Position numbers and translations under genes: made by a program. Positions 32,493 through 43,639 of a stretch of DNA of 64,000 nt are shown here, one piece after another. The notes below the pieces were generated by a model. It did no database searches. It was not told the DNA's origin and worked only from the letters and a program-made list of their open reading frames with translations. Numbering within the stretch: the stretch's first letter is position 1; each line of letters opens with the position of its first letter. The stretch spans positions 8,889,616 to 8,953,615 of the forward strand of contig CM068325.1 of the NCBI GenBank assembly GCA_034766995.1, in the 5' to 3' direction. This DNA comes from Acanthacorydalis orientalis (taxonomy: Eukaryota > Arthropoda > Insecta > Megaloptera > Corydalidae).

Positions 32493-33677
32493 TCATCGAT
32501 CGATTCCTTTGGAACGCAGCAACTTTTCGATAGCGATGATGTTTTCATTCTTATTCAGTTTCAAATTGCGCAACGCCGTGTTATTATTATAGTCGACGGC
32601 GTGAATATCTGCTCCCAATGTTGTGATTAAATACTCACAGAACGTTCGAGTGCCGAATACGCATGCGGTCAGGAACGGTGTCGATCCGAATACATCACGA
32701 GCTTCTAACGAGAGACCCTTGGAAATCGATATCTTCGCAATGTCGACGACGTTTTCATTTTTATTTAATGCCACACTGTGTAGAGCTGTGCGGTTCTTAT
32801 AGCTGACTGCGTGAATGTCTGCTCGCAACTCTGCGATTAAACACTCGCAGAATGTTCGAGTACCGAATGCGCATGCAGTGAGGAATGGCGTATGTCCTTC
32901 TTCATCTCGTGCCTCGATCGAAAGACCCTTAGATACCAACAATTCTACAATTTCGACGGTGTTTCCATTTCGACTGAGCGCCAATTTATGTAGGGCCGTG
33001 CGGTTTTTATAGTCGACTGCACGGATGTCTACTCGCATCTCCGTGATTAGAAACTCGCACAATGTCCGACTACCGAACTTGCATTCGGCGAGGAACGGTG
33101 TAAATTCGTGTTTGCCGCGAGTTTCGATCGAGATGCCCATCGAAACCAATTTTTTTACAAGTTGAATTTTTCCTTCGTTGCGAGATTTCAGCAATGAATG
33201 TAGAATCGTGTCGTTTCGATCGTCAACGGCGAAAATATCCGCACATTCTGCGTTCAATAAACACTCGAATATAGAATTCGGCGCAAATTCTGCTGCACAG
33301 TGAAGCGGGGTTTTGTTACGATTGTTTCTCGAGTTTATTAAATTCGCACTTGATAAAAGTTTCACTACTTCCAATACGTCGTCTCGCTCTTCGGACATAC
33401 GTGCGAGCACATGTAGGACGGTGTCTTCATTAGGGCCGTACTTGTGTGCAAGGTTCACGTTTGTTTCTTCTATTAAATATTTCGAGAGAGACACGTGTCC
33501 TCGAGATGTTGCGTAGTACAACGGCGTGTTTCCGTCCTCGTCTGTCTCGTTGACGAACGCATCTCTGCGACTGGCGTCCGTGTTTTCTATCAGTGTTCTT
33601 ACCCTTGCTCTATTGCCCTGCTTCGATACTTTGAACAAGAGCAGAGTGTTATCGAGAGTGCGCTGTTCAGGTTCCAT
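32493..33677 (-). CDS. Ankyrin-repeat protein, about 394 aa, probable last exon
   Basis: The first ATG (33677, MEPEQRTLDN) is preceded by CTCCTTTCACAG, a good 3' splice site at about 33688, so an untranslated upstream exon is likely. About ten ankyrin repeats follow, with classic cores such as DEDGNTPLYYATSRGH, NRNKTPLHCAAEFA and DEEGHTPFLTACAFGTRT. From about residue 200 the repeats alternate between two types (YKNRTALH... and ...HTPFL.ACxFGTRTFCE) with a period near 66 aa, a sign of internal two-repeat duplication. No signal peptide, membrane segment or other domain is seen, so it is probably a soluble protein-binding scaffold. Partner and pathway are unknown. Confidence 0.8.
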   Translation of the reverse strand: MEPEQRTLDNTLLLFKVSKQGNRARVRTLIENTDASRRDAFVNETDEDGNTPLYYATSRGHVSLSKYLIEETNVNLAHKYGPNEDTVLHVLARMSEERDDVLEVVKLLSSANLINSRNNRNKTPLHCAAEFAPNSIFECLLNAECADIFAVDDRNDTILHSLLKSRNEGKIQLVKKLVSMGISIETRGKHEFTPFLAECKFGSRTLCEFLITEMRVDIRAVDYKNRTALHKLALSRNGNTVEIVELLVSKGLSIEARDEEGHTPFLTACAFGTRTFCECLIAELRADIHAVSYKNRTALHSVALNKNENVVDIAKISISKGLSLEARDVFGSTPFLTACVFGTRTFCEYLITTLGADIHAVDYNNNTALRNLKLNKNENIIAIEKLLRSKGIDR

Positions 33678-33689
33678 AGTACTTTGTCT

Positions 33690-34601
33690 GTGAAAGGAGA
33701 ACGACAATTTGTTAAATAAATATTAAAAGGATTTTATTTTTTATCTTTGTATTGAACATCATCGCTCATCATCTCTCAACAAAGAGTTGAATTTTGACGA
33801 ACGGACTCGGATAATTCGAACGGAGAGCGAAAGATTATAGCGAACGTAAGACGATATTTCGATGATGATATGCAGTGAAGGACAGAATCATTCATACGCT
33901 TGGAAATTTAAAGTAAAACAGCATTTAAAAAATCTTGTATTTCGGGTTGATGTGAGGGCGCACCTGCGGCGCGCGGTTATTTATCCGCTAGTCGCGGCGG
34001 TGAACTATCTGACTCAGAAATATAATCGAATGGTCCGCGACTTTGTGCACACTGAGACGGTGGCTAGACTGATCGCGGCTGTGGGAACGTTACTGCCGAC
34101 AACGGCGAGACGCTGTATCGTCTCCACCGATCAGTCAATGTCCGGTGTCGTCGCGGGTCCGTAGAGCCGTGTGGGCCGAAAGTTATTACCCACAGCAACG
34201 AGACGCTATACCGTCTTTTCCACCGAGTCGCGTATTCGAGAACCTGGCGCCGTCACCGATCCGTAGAGAAGTGCGGGAACGTTCGCCATACAGGGCGAAC
34301 CGCCAGTATTTAAAGAAAACTACATGTGTCAGTTTAAATTGACCGTTCGACCACTTCGAGACAGATTGATAGCGAAGAGATGCTCACTGGATGTGAGTCG
34401 GAAGTCGGCTGATTTTGCTGCAAAATGAAAGTAAAAGCGAGCTCTATTGATGTGCATTTTGAATACAGACACGACACATACATGAATGTGGGTGTTGAAT
34501 GCGTGTCAAGTGCTCGATTCTTCGCCGTGATGTATGATTCGTGTTTCAGCATTGTGTATTATGCCATCATATATTAATAATAGTTATGATAAGGATGGAT
34601 G
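33690..34601. other. Upstream region of the ankyrin gene; no feature recognised
   Basis: Moderately GC-rich at 33950-34300, with two loosely similar blocks (ACTGCCGACAACGGCGAGACGC and a CACAGCAACGAGACGC block). A TATTTAA at 34307 precedes TCAGTT at 34329, but the spacing (24 bp) is short for a promoter. No coding exon is supported. Confidence 0.4.
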
Positions 34602-34865
34602 TGTCTGGGATAAACTTAATGAACAACACTTGGTTACAAAAATAGTGAATCTCTGATTTATTTCCAATTTTAGTATAGACAACCTCTCCGTATTCTTGTG
34701 AGCAGCGAACAGGCCGACGCCGATGCGTCGAGCGTCGTCGCTACCCACATCAATCTGTACAGAACCTTGTGCGCCGACGCACGTAGGTCTGGTACAGTGA
34801 CGTGCTGCTCTCAGCGGCAGAGCACGAGAACTTAAACATTAACAGGAACTGCTGAACTAATGATA

Positions 34866-34906
34866 TTAGGTTGATAGAAAAATAACTGCGGTTTATGACC
34901 TTGAAA

Positions 34907-34953
<47 letters not shown>

Positions 34954-35003
34954 TAATATATATATATATATATATTACCACAATTATTTTCTTCACAACC
35001 TAA
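34866..35003. mobile_element. Mini mariner MITE (138 bp)
   Basis: TA-flanked (34864-34865, 35004-35005), with ends TTAGGTTGATAGAAAAATAA and, reverse-complemented, TTAGGTTGTGAAGAAAATAA. These resemble the termini of the cecropia/Hsmar1 mariner group, including human MADE1 MITEs. The middle is a (TA)n tract. It has no coding capacity. Confidence 0.75.
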
Positions 35004-35009
35004 TATTTA

Positions 35010-36660
35010 TAACCAAAATTTCTCTGTTAAAATTCATTTTATGTGTTGAAAATGAGATCTGTTTTCGCTATTTTAAGCAAAATATCGACGAAGACGTGAA
35101 TAATATGTAAAATTGAAGGATCGGTACATCAATACTGTGTGATTTCTTTAGATTTTGTCCATTTATATCGAAATATATCAAGAAATCACAATAAAAACGA
35201 ATATTTCTATGCTACATAAAACGAATTTTAACACAGAAATTTAGGTTTTTATTGTCATTTCTGATTATATTTCGATAGAAGTGGACAAAATCTAAAGAAA
35301 CTATTCAACATTGATGTTTCGATCCGTCAATTTTACATATTATTCTGGTCTTTTTCGATGTTTTTCTTAAAATAGCGAAAACTGATGTCATTTTCAACAC
35401 ATAAATCGTATTTTAACATAGAAAATTTCGTTGTTATTTTGATATCTTGTTATGTTTCGATAGAAATGGATAAAATCTTAAGAAATTATACAATATTGAT
35501 CTTTCGATCAGTCAATTTTACATATTAATCACGTCTTGGTCGATATTTTGCTTAAAATATCGAAAAATGATGTAATTTACAACACATAAAACGACTTTTA
35601 ACATAGAAACATTCGTTCATATTATAATTTCTTGTTATATTTCGATAGAAATTGACAATATCTAAAGAAATTATACAATATTGATGTATCGATCCGTCAA
35701 TTTTCATATTATTCACTTCTTCGTCGATATATTGTTTAAAATATCGAAAACTGATGTAATTTTCAACACATGAAACGAATGTTAACATAGAAATATTCCT
35801 TTTTATTGTGATTTCTTGTTATATTTCGATACAAATGGACAATATCTAAAGAAATTATATAATATTGATGTGACGATCCGTCAATTTTATATATTATTCA
35901 CGTCTTCGTCGATATTTTGCTTAAAATATAGAAAAATCATGTTATTTGCAACACACAAAACGAATTTTAACATAGAAATATTCGTTTTTATTGTGATTTC
36001 TAGTTATATTTCGATACAAATGGACAATATCTAAACAAATTATACAATATTGATGTTTCTATTCGTCAATGTTACATATTATTCACTTCTTCGTCGATAT
36101 TTTGCTTAAAATAGCAAAAAAGATGTAATTTTCAACACATAAACCACTTTTAACATAGAAATATTCCTTTTTATTGTGATTTCTTGTTATATTTGTATAG
36201 AAATGGACAATATCTAAAGAAATTTTACAATATTGTTGTGACAATCCGTCTATTTTACATATTATTCACTTCTTCGTCGATATGTTGCTTAAAATAGTGA
36301 AAACTGATGTAATTTTCAACTCATAAAACTAATTTTAACATAAAAATATTCGTTTTTATTGTGATTTCTTGTTATATTTCGATACAAATGGACAATATCT
36401 AAGGAAACTATACAATATTGATGTTTCTATCCGTCAATTTTACATATTATTCACTACTTAGTGGATATTTAGCTTAAAACATCGAAATCTGATGTAATTT
36501 TCCACACGCAAAACTAATTTTAACATAGAAATATTCATTTTTGTTGTAATTTCTTGCTATATTTCGATAGAAATTGACAATATCTAAAGAAATTATTAAT
36601 ATTGATGTTTCGATCCGTCAATTTGACATAATCTTCACGTCTTCGTGGATATTTTGCTTG
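35010..36660. repeat. Satellite with 184-bp period (about 9 units)
   Basis: The block ATCCGTCAATTTTACATATT recurs at about 35321, 35507, 35690, 35873, 36058, 36241, 36427 and 36609. Each unit also carries TTCGTCGATATTTTGCTTAAAA and TTTTAACATAGAAATATTCG. Units differ by 10-20%. No gene is present. Confidence 0.93.
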
Positions 36661-36865
36661 AAATATAAACGTGATTTTCAACAACCAGACTGTGATTTCA
36701 TATAAACGAGAATTCCATCCACCAGACTCTATTTGCGATAAAATTTTAATCTCATTATATAGAACTAACTTACTTTTACTGAAATAACGCGAAATATGTA
36801 AACATTATCGGTAAATTTTGGGAAATTATCACTAAAATCTCGTTTTTTTGCGAGAAATAGCTATA

Positions 36866-37799
36866 CGAGGTCAGACAATTAAGTAATGCGACCGATTTTT
36901 TTTCTCGGCCTGTTGTAACACTGCGAACCTGTAACTCCGCCACCGTAATAGCAGATCCCTACTCTCTCGATTGTGGACCTTGACCACCCTCGTACGATCA
37001 TTTCTTCGCCAGCTATTTAGTGTTTCATAACAACGTGCGAGTAGTGCATGTCACGAAATGAGCAAAAAGCCCACCGAATGAACATCGCTCAAGATTGTCT
37101 CGAGCAGGTTGAAAGTGATCCTACTCTTCTCGATCGAGTTATTACTGGTGATGAAAGTTGGTTCTTTCAATATGACCACGAAACTAAACGACAAAGCCAA
37201 CAGTGGCTGTCCCCTGGAGCACCGAGGCCAAAGAAGGCGAGAATGAGCAAGTCCAAAGTGAAAACCATGTTGATTTGCTTCTTCGACAGCAAAGGGATGG
37301 TTCACAAAGAGTTCGTGCCACCTGGACAAACCGTAAATCAAGTATTCTACCGCAATGTGCTCGAAAAATTACGAAAAAGGGTGCTCAGAGTGCGTCCAGA
37401 GATCGCGAAGACTTGGGTTCTGCGTCACGACAATGCTCCCTGTCACAGTGCGTTCAGTGTCTCTCAGTTTTTGGCGTCTAAAGGCATCGCAACGTTACCA
37501 CAACCCCCCTATTCACCGGACATGTCACCCTGCGACTTTTTCCTATTCCCCCATATGAAAAAATTCGTCAAAGGTCGACACTTTGACTCCGTTGAAGATA
37601 TCCAAGAATCTGTGACGAGGGTACTCGGAGAGGTCCCACAAGAAGGGTTCCAGAATTGTTACGAAAACTGGAAAACTCGCCGGAATAAGTGTATAGATGC
37701 GGGAGGGGACTACTTTGAAGGGTGTCGCAGCGATGTACCTTAATTTTTAAATATACTCGATTGTTGAATTTTGTCGCATTACTTAATTGTCTGACCTCG
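36866..37799 (+). mobile_element. Mariner element, internally deleted, perfect-looking ends
   Basis: TA target duplication at 36864-36865 and 37800-37801. The terminal repeats CGAGGTCAGACAATTAAGTA and its reverse complement CTTAATTGTCTGACCTCG are matched through about 27 bp (to GCGAC). At 934 bp it is shorter than the roughly 1.3 kb of a full mariner, because the N-terminal third of the transposase is missing. It inserted into a satellite. Confidence 0.93.
37048..37743 (+). CDS. Mariner transposase, C-terminal two thirds (231 aa)
   Basis: The ORF has the full catalytic triad: VITGDESWFFQYD (first Asp), WVLRHDNAPCHSA (second) and PYSPDMSPCDFFLFP (third), with 34 residues between the last two Asp, the mariner DD34D signature. 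Family members are about 340-350 aa. The helix-turn-helix DNA-binding half is absent, and ATG 37048 lies where the deletion joins leader sequence to EQKAHRMNIAQDCLE. The product could not bind its ends, so the copy is non-autonomous, although the frame is otherwise open. Confidence 0.88.
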   Translation: MSRNEQKAHRMNIAQDCLEQVESDPTLLDRVITGDESWFFQYDHETKRQSQQWLSPGAPRPKKARMSKSKVKTMLICFFDSKGMVHKEFVPPGQTVNQVFYRNVLEKLRKRVLRVRPEIAKTWVLRHDNAPCHSAFSVSQFLASKGIATLPQPPYSPDMSPCDFFLFPHMKKFVKGRHFDSVEDIQESVTRVLGEVPQEGFQNCYENWKTRRNKCIDAGGDYFEGCRSDVP

Positions 37800-38332
37800 T
37801 AGAACTAACATACTTTTACTGAAATAACACGAAATATGCATACATTATCGGTAAATTTGGGGAAATTATCACGGAAATCCCGTTTTTTTTCGTTTAAAAT
37901 TGTGATATTTTTCATATTAACGTGATTTTCAACTACCAGACTCGAGATATGCGGTCAAATTTTAATCCCATTATACTTTTACTGAACTAACGCGAAATAT
38001 GTAAACATTATCGGTAAATTTTGTGAAATTATCACTAAAATCGTGTTTTTTCGCTTCAAATAGCGATATTTTTCATAATAACGTGATTTTCAACTACCAG
38101 ACTCGAGATTTGCCGATAAATTTTGCTACTATTGTATAGAACTAACTTACTTTTATCGAAATAACAGGTATCATGTATACATTATCGGTAAATTTTGTGA
38201 AATTATCACTAAAATCGTGTTTTTTTCGCTTCAAATAGCGATATTTTTCATATAAAAGTGATTTTCAACTACCAAACACGAGATTTGCGGTAAAATTTTG
38301 TTCCTATTATATAGAACTAACATACGCTGCAG

Positions 38333-41300
38333 AACCTGCTGAGGCTGCGCAAGGAGGTGCTCGGGCGGCGTCGCGAGCTCGAAAACGCGATGCGCGGCGA
38401 CGCGCAGACGCTGAGGAACACGCTCGCCAAGCATCCGGACGTGAAGCGCGCGTTCCAGGAGCACCCGCCGACGGTCAGTCGGTATCGCCGCCGGACCGAC
38501 GAATCTGACCGCTGACGTTCGCGTCCGCAGAGGGTCGTCGAGCACATGAAGCAGATGAACCACGTGAAGAGACGCGAGATGGACCTGCTGAGCTACAGGA
38601 TGAAGCATGGACCGACGAGCTGATTAGGTGGAAGGTGCGCGCCGCGACCGACTGCCGGACGGGCGGAGACGACGGCGACGATGCTCTGACCGGACCGCTC
38701 GTTGCAGCTCGAGCTCGCCGAACTCGAGGATCGGCTGAAGTACGACACGCTCGGCGACCTGCCGGACGAGGTGCGCGCGCGGATCATCCTCGGCGATCTG
38801 CAGGACACGCTGCTGAAGAAGGAGGTCGCCGGCTCGGTGCGCGTCAACTTCATAAAGGTGCTCGAGATCATGAAGATGGACGCGCTGTACTTCGACGCGG
38901 TGCTCGACGCGCTGCGGCGCGACGGCGAGAGACAGGGCGGGTGCATACTGCGCGCGGCGCAGCTCGGACAGCTCGCCGTCGAGTACGTCGACGACAGGAG
39001 GCGCGAGTACGCGGCGCTCGAGAAGAACGTGATGGGGAGCATGAAGGAGCGACAGCGGTCGCTGAACCGGGTGCAGGCGCTCGCGCAGGATATGAGGACG
39101 CTCGTGCGGAAGGACGTGAGTGCTCGGCTCGATCCACACACACGCACACTCTCTCTCTCTGTCTCTCTCATTTTCATTTCGTCGTAGATCGACGTCATAT
39201 CCTGTCGAGTATCAACGTCAGGAAGAAGCTGGCGAGCACGAGGAGCGAGATCGCGCTCCAGGACGACCTGTTTGAGTTCGACACGGTCTTGAAGTACATC
39301 AGCAATGTCTGTCTGGTTTCCGTCTACGTCGACATCATACCGCGGATGCAGGATCAGAACCAGCAGACGGAGAAGTGAGTGGCACGGTCGGCCGCGGGAA
39401 TCGCGCCTCGGTGTCTTGCACGGATTCGGCCTGCGCGCGCGTCGTCGTCGCCCGGAGACGTCGTCCCGACGTCCCGTCGACCTGGAACCGGGTCTCGGAG
39501 ACGCGGACGTCCTCCGCGAGTCGTTCACGGACGCCGAGTGGTACTTCTCCGCAGGCTCGTCAAGCTGGCGAACAGGAGCCTCGAGCGCGTCACCGATCTG
39601 CTGCGCAAGAAGGAGCACGCCGAGGTCACGTGCCGTCAGCTCCGGTACGACGCGGAGCCGGACTCGAAGGCTGTGTTCGAGTACAAGAAGCAGAAGAAGA
39701 AGCTGCTCGAGTCGATCGGCGTGCAGGAAGAGCGCGCGCGCGCGAAGAAGCGGCTCGAGGACGTGTGCGGCGCGCGGATCGTCGCGCTGAGGTCCGCGCT
39801 GCAGCAGCTGCTCGACGCGCTCGGGTGCATCGTCGTCGAGAAGGACGAGACGGCGCCCGAAGCGGACGAGGGCGAGGACGAGGAGACGCCGGTCGTCGAG
39901 CAGGCGGTCGCGACGGCGCGCGCGACGAGGCCGAAGCCGTGGATGAGGACGGAGCCGCTCGAGCTCGACGGTAAGGCGAATCGGGAGACGGCGCGCGCGG
40001 CTCCCGATCGACGGTCCGGTCATGCTTGCAGCGAAGCGCGTGTTCGAGCTGATCGCCGAGCGGCTGCTCGAGCTGGTGCGCGTCGCGACGCTCAAGATGG
40101 ACGCGAAGAAGGGACAGGAGGCCGAGGAGATCTACACGAAGCTCGTCATCGACCTGACGCGGCGCCAGTACGCCGCCGACTTCAACGAAGCGCAGGACGT
40201 CTGTACGCATTCTGATCGGGGAGGCGGGGCCGAGTGGCGGGGACTGTCATCCTCTCTGTAGATGGGAAGCCGTCCGACGCTTCCCGGTTCTCGTTTCGAA
40301 ATTGAGAAAGTAGCCGTGCCTCGCTCGTCCCCCGATCTTCCCGGTTTCTCTCTCATACAAATAACTTAGATACGTTCCCACTGGAATGTGAGAACGTGTG
40401 TATCGGAAAGAGGGTTAAATTATGTCTCTGACTTATAAGTTTCAAAGGATTTGAAAGGGTTAAGCAGGCCCGTAGCGAAAACTTATAAGGCCCGCTGTCG
40501 AACGCGCATCAGGATTGAACGTTATGGTCGTTCTTCCTGTAAATAACTCCTTGATTTCGAACGCAGCTACTTCAAGTTATATATTATATATAGTTGAAAA
40601 GAGGGTTAAATTCTGTATATATCTTGTAAAGTTCAACTCCTGCAAATGGCAGACAGGCCCGTAGTAATTTTTTTAAAATGTCCGCCGTCGAACACTTTCT
40701 GTTCCTCTTTCTGTCTGTAAATATCTCCATGTTTTTGGACTCAATTACTTCCAATTAGATATCGTTGAAAAGAGAATTAAACTCTATATATACTATGTAA
40801 ATTTCAACGTTCCAAAATGATAGACAGGCCCGTGGCGATTTTTTAAAATGTCTGCCGTTAAACAATTATTAAGTTCGCACTTGCAGATCGACAATCCCTG
40901 TTCCTTCTTATAAATTCCTTCTTGTTTTTCATCTCAGCTATGTCAAGCTATATATCGTTGGATAGAGGGTAAAATTATGTATCAATCTGATAAATTTCAA
41001 CTTTTCAAATTGAAAGACAGGCTCGTAGTAATTTTTTAAAATGTCCACGGTTAAACACTCGCTAAGATCACGCACACACAAATCATCTGTCCCTGTTTCT
41101 TCGTGTAAATAAGTCATTTTTTGAACTCAGCTATGTTCAGTTATATATCGTTGGAAAGAACATTAAATTCTGTATCACTTTTATAAATTTCATTTTTTCA
41201 AAATGATAGACAGGCCCGTAGTAATTTTTTAAAATGTCCACTGTAAAACGCTCACCAAGATCACACACACAAATCATATGTCTTTGTTTCTTTCTGTAAA

Positions 41301-41836
41301 TAAGTCATTTTTTGAACTCAGCTATGTTAAGTTATATATCGTTGGATAGAGGGTTACATTGTGTATAAATTACATAAATTTCAACTATCCAAAATGATAG
41401 ACAGGCCCGTAACGATTTTTTAAAATGTCTGTCGTTAAACACTCATTAAGATGGACTGTCCCTGTTTCTTCTTACAAATAACTCCCTGTTTTCGATCTCA
41501 GCTATCTCAAATTGTATTTCGTTGTAAGGAGGATTAAATCCCGAGAATTCGACTGGTTTTCTTTTTAGAGAGAGACACATTTGTAGCCGTGTAACACTTT
41601 AAACTGACGTGCGTCGAACGATCCCTCACATATCCTCCTCGCACACTGACCGACCGCTCTCCCTTTCGAATTTCGCAGCCTTGCTCGAAGGAATGGAGAT
41701 CGAGGATCCGTCCGTGCCGTCGAGGAACGAGATCAAGGAGCGGAGTCGCTTGCTCGTCGAGGAGAACACGTCTGTCGACGAGATCGCGCTGCTGGAGGCG
41801 AAGGAGGCGAAGATGAAGAAGAAGAAAAAGAAATAA
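38333..41836 (+). CDS. ODAD3: Coiled-coil protein resembling outer dynein arm docking protein CCDC151/ODAD3 (7 exons, 5' end missing)
   Basis: Exons inferred from splice signals: 38333-38473, 38531-38634, 38708-39115, 39188-39374, 39555-39970, 40032-40202 and 41679-41836 (TAA). Phases agree at every junction if one base is missing in exon 2 (about 38606, before TDELIRWK) and one in exon 4 (about 39198, before LSSINVRKKLAS). These two frameshifts mean decay or consensus errors. The roughly 528 codons are charged, heptad-like coiled coil. The order LRKE...GD...EH...LE.RL matches CCDC151 as I recall it, and the C-terminus is a Lys tail. CCDC151 links outer dynein arms to ciliary doublets. N-terminal exons are not visible; the upstream intron is satellite. 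The exons are GC-rich in an AT-rich setting. Confidence 0.65.
40340..41560. repeat. Satellite with 185-bp period inside the last intron
   Basis: Six units each contain GACAGGCCCGTAGTAATTTT, TCTTCCTGTAAATAACTC and ATATATCGTTGGAAAGAGGG. The first unit is a distinct variant (TACGTTCCCACTGGAATGTG) that also begins the second array at about 42180. Confidence 0.92.
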
Positions 41837-42149
41837 CGAACGCGGGCCCTCGTCGACACTATCAATGTTTTTTTTCTGCGATGGAAAAGAGACGAACGGA
41901 TGCGCCGATTCCGTCGGACACAATTATCTGTTTACACTGGATTTCTGTTAAATTTTGTTTTTTATTTCTTTTATATAAAAAAAATAACAGCACGAGATCT
42001 ATCGAGTCTAGTGTGCGCTGGAATTGTTTACTGTGTGGGTGTGAGGGAGAGACGAACGGTTTCTTTACAGGGAATGCTTGAGGATGCTTGGAGGAGGACT
42101 CAAGTCTTCCAGTCGCTTGGAAATCCAGGACGAAACTTTGCCTCCCTCG
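41837..42149 (+). other. Probable 3' UTR of the coiled-coil gene
   Basis: Non-repetitive sequence between the stop codon and the second satellite array. A TATAAAAAAAATAACAG stretch at about 41975 is the nearest thing to a polyadenylation signal; no canonical AATAAA is seen. Confidence 0.4.
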
Positions 42150-43250
42150 TCGTCCCATCTACCTGGCTGTTCTCATACAAATAGCTCGATACGTTTCCAC
42201 TGGAATGTGAAAATTTGCGTATCGCTGGAAAGAGGGTTAAATTATTGTCTCTGACTTGTAATCTCCAAGATTTAGAAAGGTAAACGGGCCCGTGGGAACA
42301 ATTTAAAAGGCCCGCCGTCGAACGCACGCCAGTATTGAACGTTCCGGTCGTTCTTCCTGTAAATAAATCCCCGTTCTCGAACTCAACTATATAAGACTAC
42401 ATATCGTTGGTAAGTGGGTCGAATTCTGTGTAAATTATATAAATTTCAGTTTTTCAAAATGACAGGCCCGTAATATTTTTTTAAAATATCTACTTCGTTA
42501 AATGCTCGTTAAGATTAGACATAGATCGGAGGTCGCTGTCTCTTCCTGTAAATTACTCTTTGTTTTTCAGCACATCTACTTTAAATTATATATCGTTAGA
42601 AAGAGGGTTAAATTCTGTGTAGATTCTATGAATTTTAACTTTTCAAAATCACAGACAGGACCGTAGTGATTTTTTAAATTGTCTGCCATTAAACACTCAT
42701 CAAGATCACACGAACAGATTGTTAGTCCTGTTTCTTCCTGTAAATAACTCTTTGTTTTTCAGCATAGCTATTTTAAATTATATATCGTTCAAAAGAGGGT
42801 TACATTCTGTATAGATCCTGTAAATTTGAACGTTTCGAAATTGCAGACAGGCCCGTAGTGATTTTTTAAATTGTCTGCCAATAAACACTCATTAAGTTTA
42901 CACGAACAGATAGTCAATCCTGTCTCTCTCTGCAAATAACTCTTTGGTTTTCAGCACAGCTATTTTAAATTATATATCTTTAGAAGGAGGGTTAAATTGT
43001 GTATAGATTTTATAAATTTCAACGTTTCAAAGTGGGAGACAGGCCCGTAGGAATTTTTTAAAATGTCTGCCATTAATTAATCATTAAGATCACACGAACA
43101 GATTGCCTGTCCCTGTCTCTTCCTGTAAATAAATCAACTTATCTATTTTGAATTGTGTCGTTAGAGAGAGGATTAAATTCTGTATAGATCCTATACATAA
43201 TATAAATGTAAATAAATTTATAAAATTTCTGATTTTTCAAAATGTCTTCA
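42150..43250. repeat. 185-bp satellite, second array downstream of the gene
   Basis: Five to six units of the same satellite as 40340-41560, starting with the same variant first unit. The matched order on both sides of exon 7 suggests duplication of a whole block. The sequence from 43251 to 43640 is AT-rich with a (TA)n tract at 43337-43385 and no gene. Confidence 0.9.
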
Positions 43251-43333
43251 TGAACTATCAGTATGTAGTTATCATTTCAGCTGTGCAGGTCTTACAGATT
43301 CATGGATTGTTGACATTTTTGGATCAAAAAAAG

Positions 43334-43391
<58 letters not shown>

Positions 43392-43639
43392 TTGTATGTG
43401 AGACAGTGGATGCATAAATAAAATAAGTAAAAAAATAAATGCGTTTTTCAATTGCTCCTAATTGTTATATTTGTACAAATAAACTGATATTCATTTAATA
43501 CAGAACATCATTTCCTTTACGTTGTATACACATTCCAGCCAAGCCAATGGATATTTATGGACTTGCCAGTAACCGTTCCACAATTTCAGCAGGATTTATC
43601 GTTTTTTTTTTCGATTAGATCCATAATAGTTGATTACAT

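Larger units (their letters stand above)
36661..38320. repeat. Satellite with about 170-bp period, interrupted by a mariner
   Basis: Units contain GAACTAACTTACTTTTACTG, CATTATCGGTAAATTTTG and GTGATTTTCAACTACCAGAC. Copies lie at 36661-36865 and 37800-38320, split by the mariner. The array runs right up to the splice acceptor of the coiled-coil gene at 38332. Confidence 0.9.

Noticed and set aside
34307..34358. TATTTAA plus TCAGTT as a promoter for a plus-strand gene
   Set aside because: Spacing is only 24 bp, no DPE fits and no downstream exon was seen.
34602..34844. Possible LTR on the minus strand (TGTTAATG...CCCAGACA ends)
   Set aside because: The ends are plausible, but the flanking five bases do not match and no internal retrovirus-like region adjoins, so it falls below my threshold.
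35010..36660. CRISPR-like direct repeats
   Set aside because: The 184-bp units are contiguous and diverged, with no spacers, in a eukaryotic setting; this is a satellite.
38593..40095. 500-codon minus-strand ORF opposite the coiled-coil exons
   Set aside because: It is a shadow of GC-rich codons and crosses the plus-strand introns; Arg/Ser-rich composition is typical of antisense frames.
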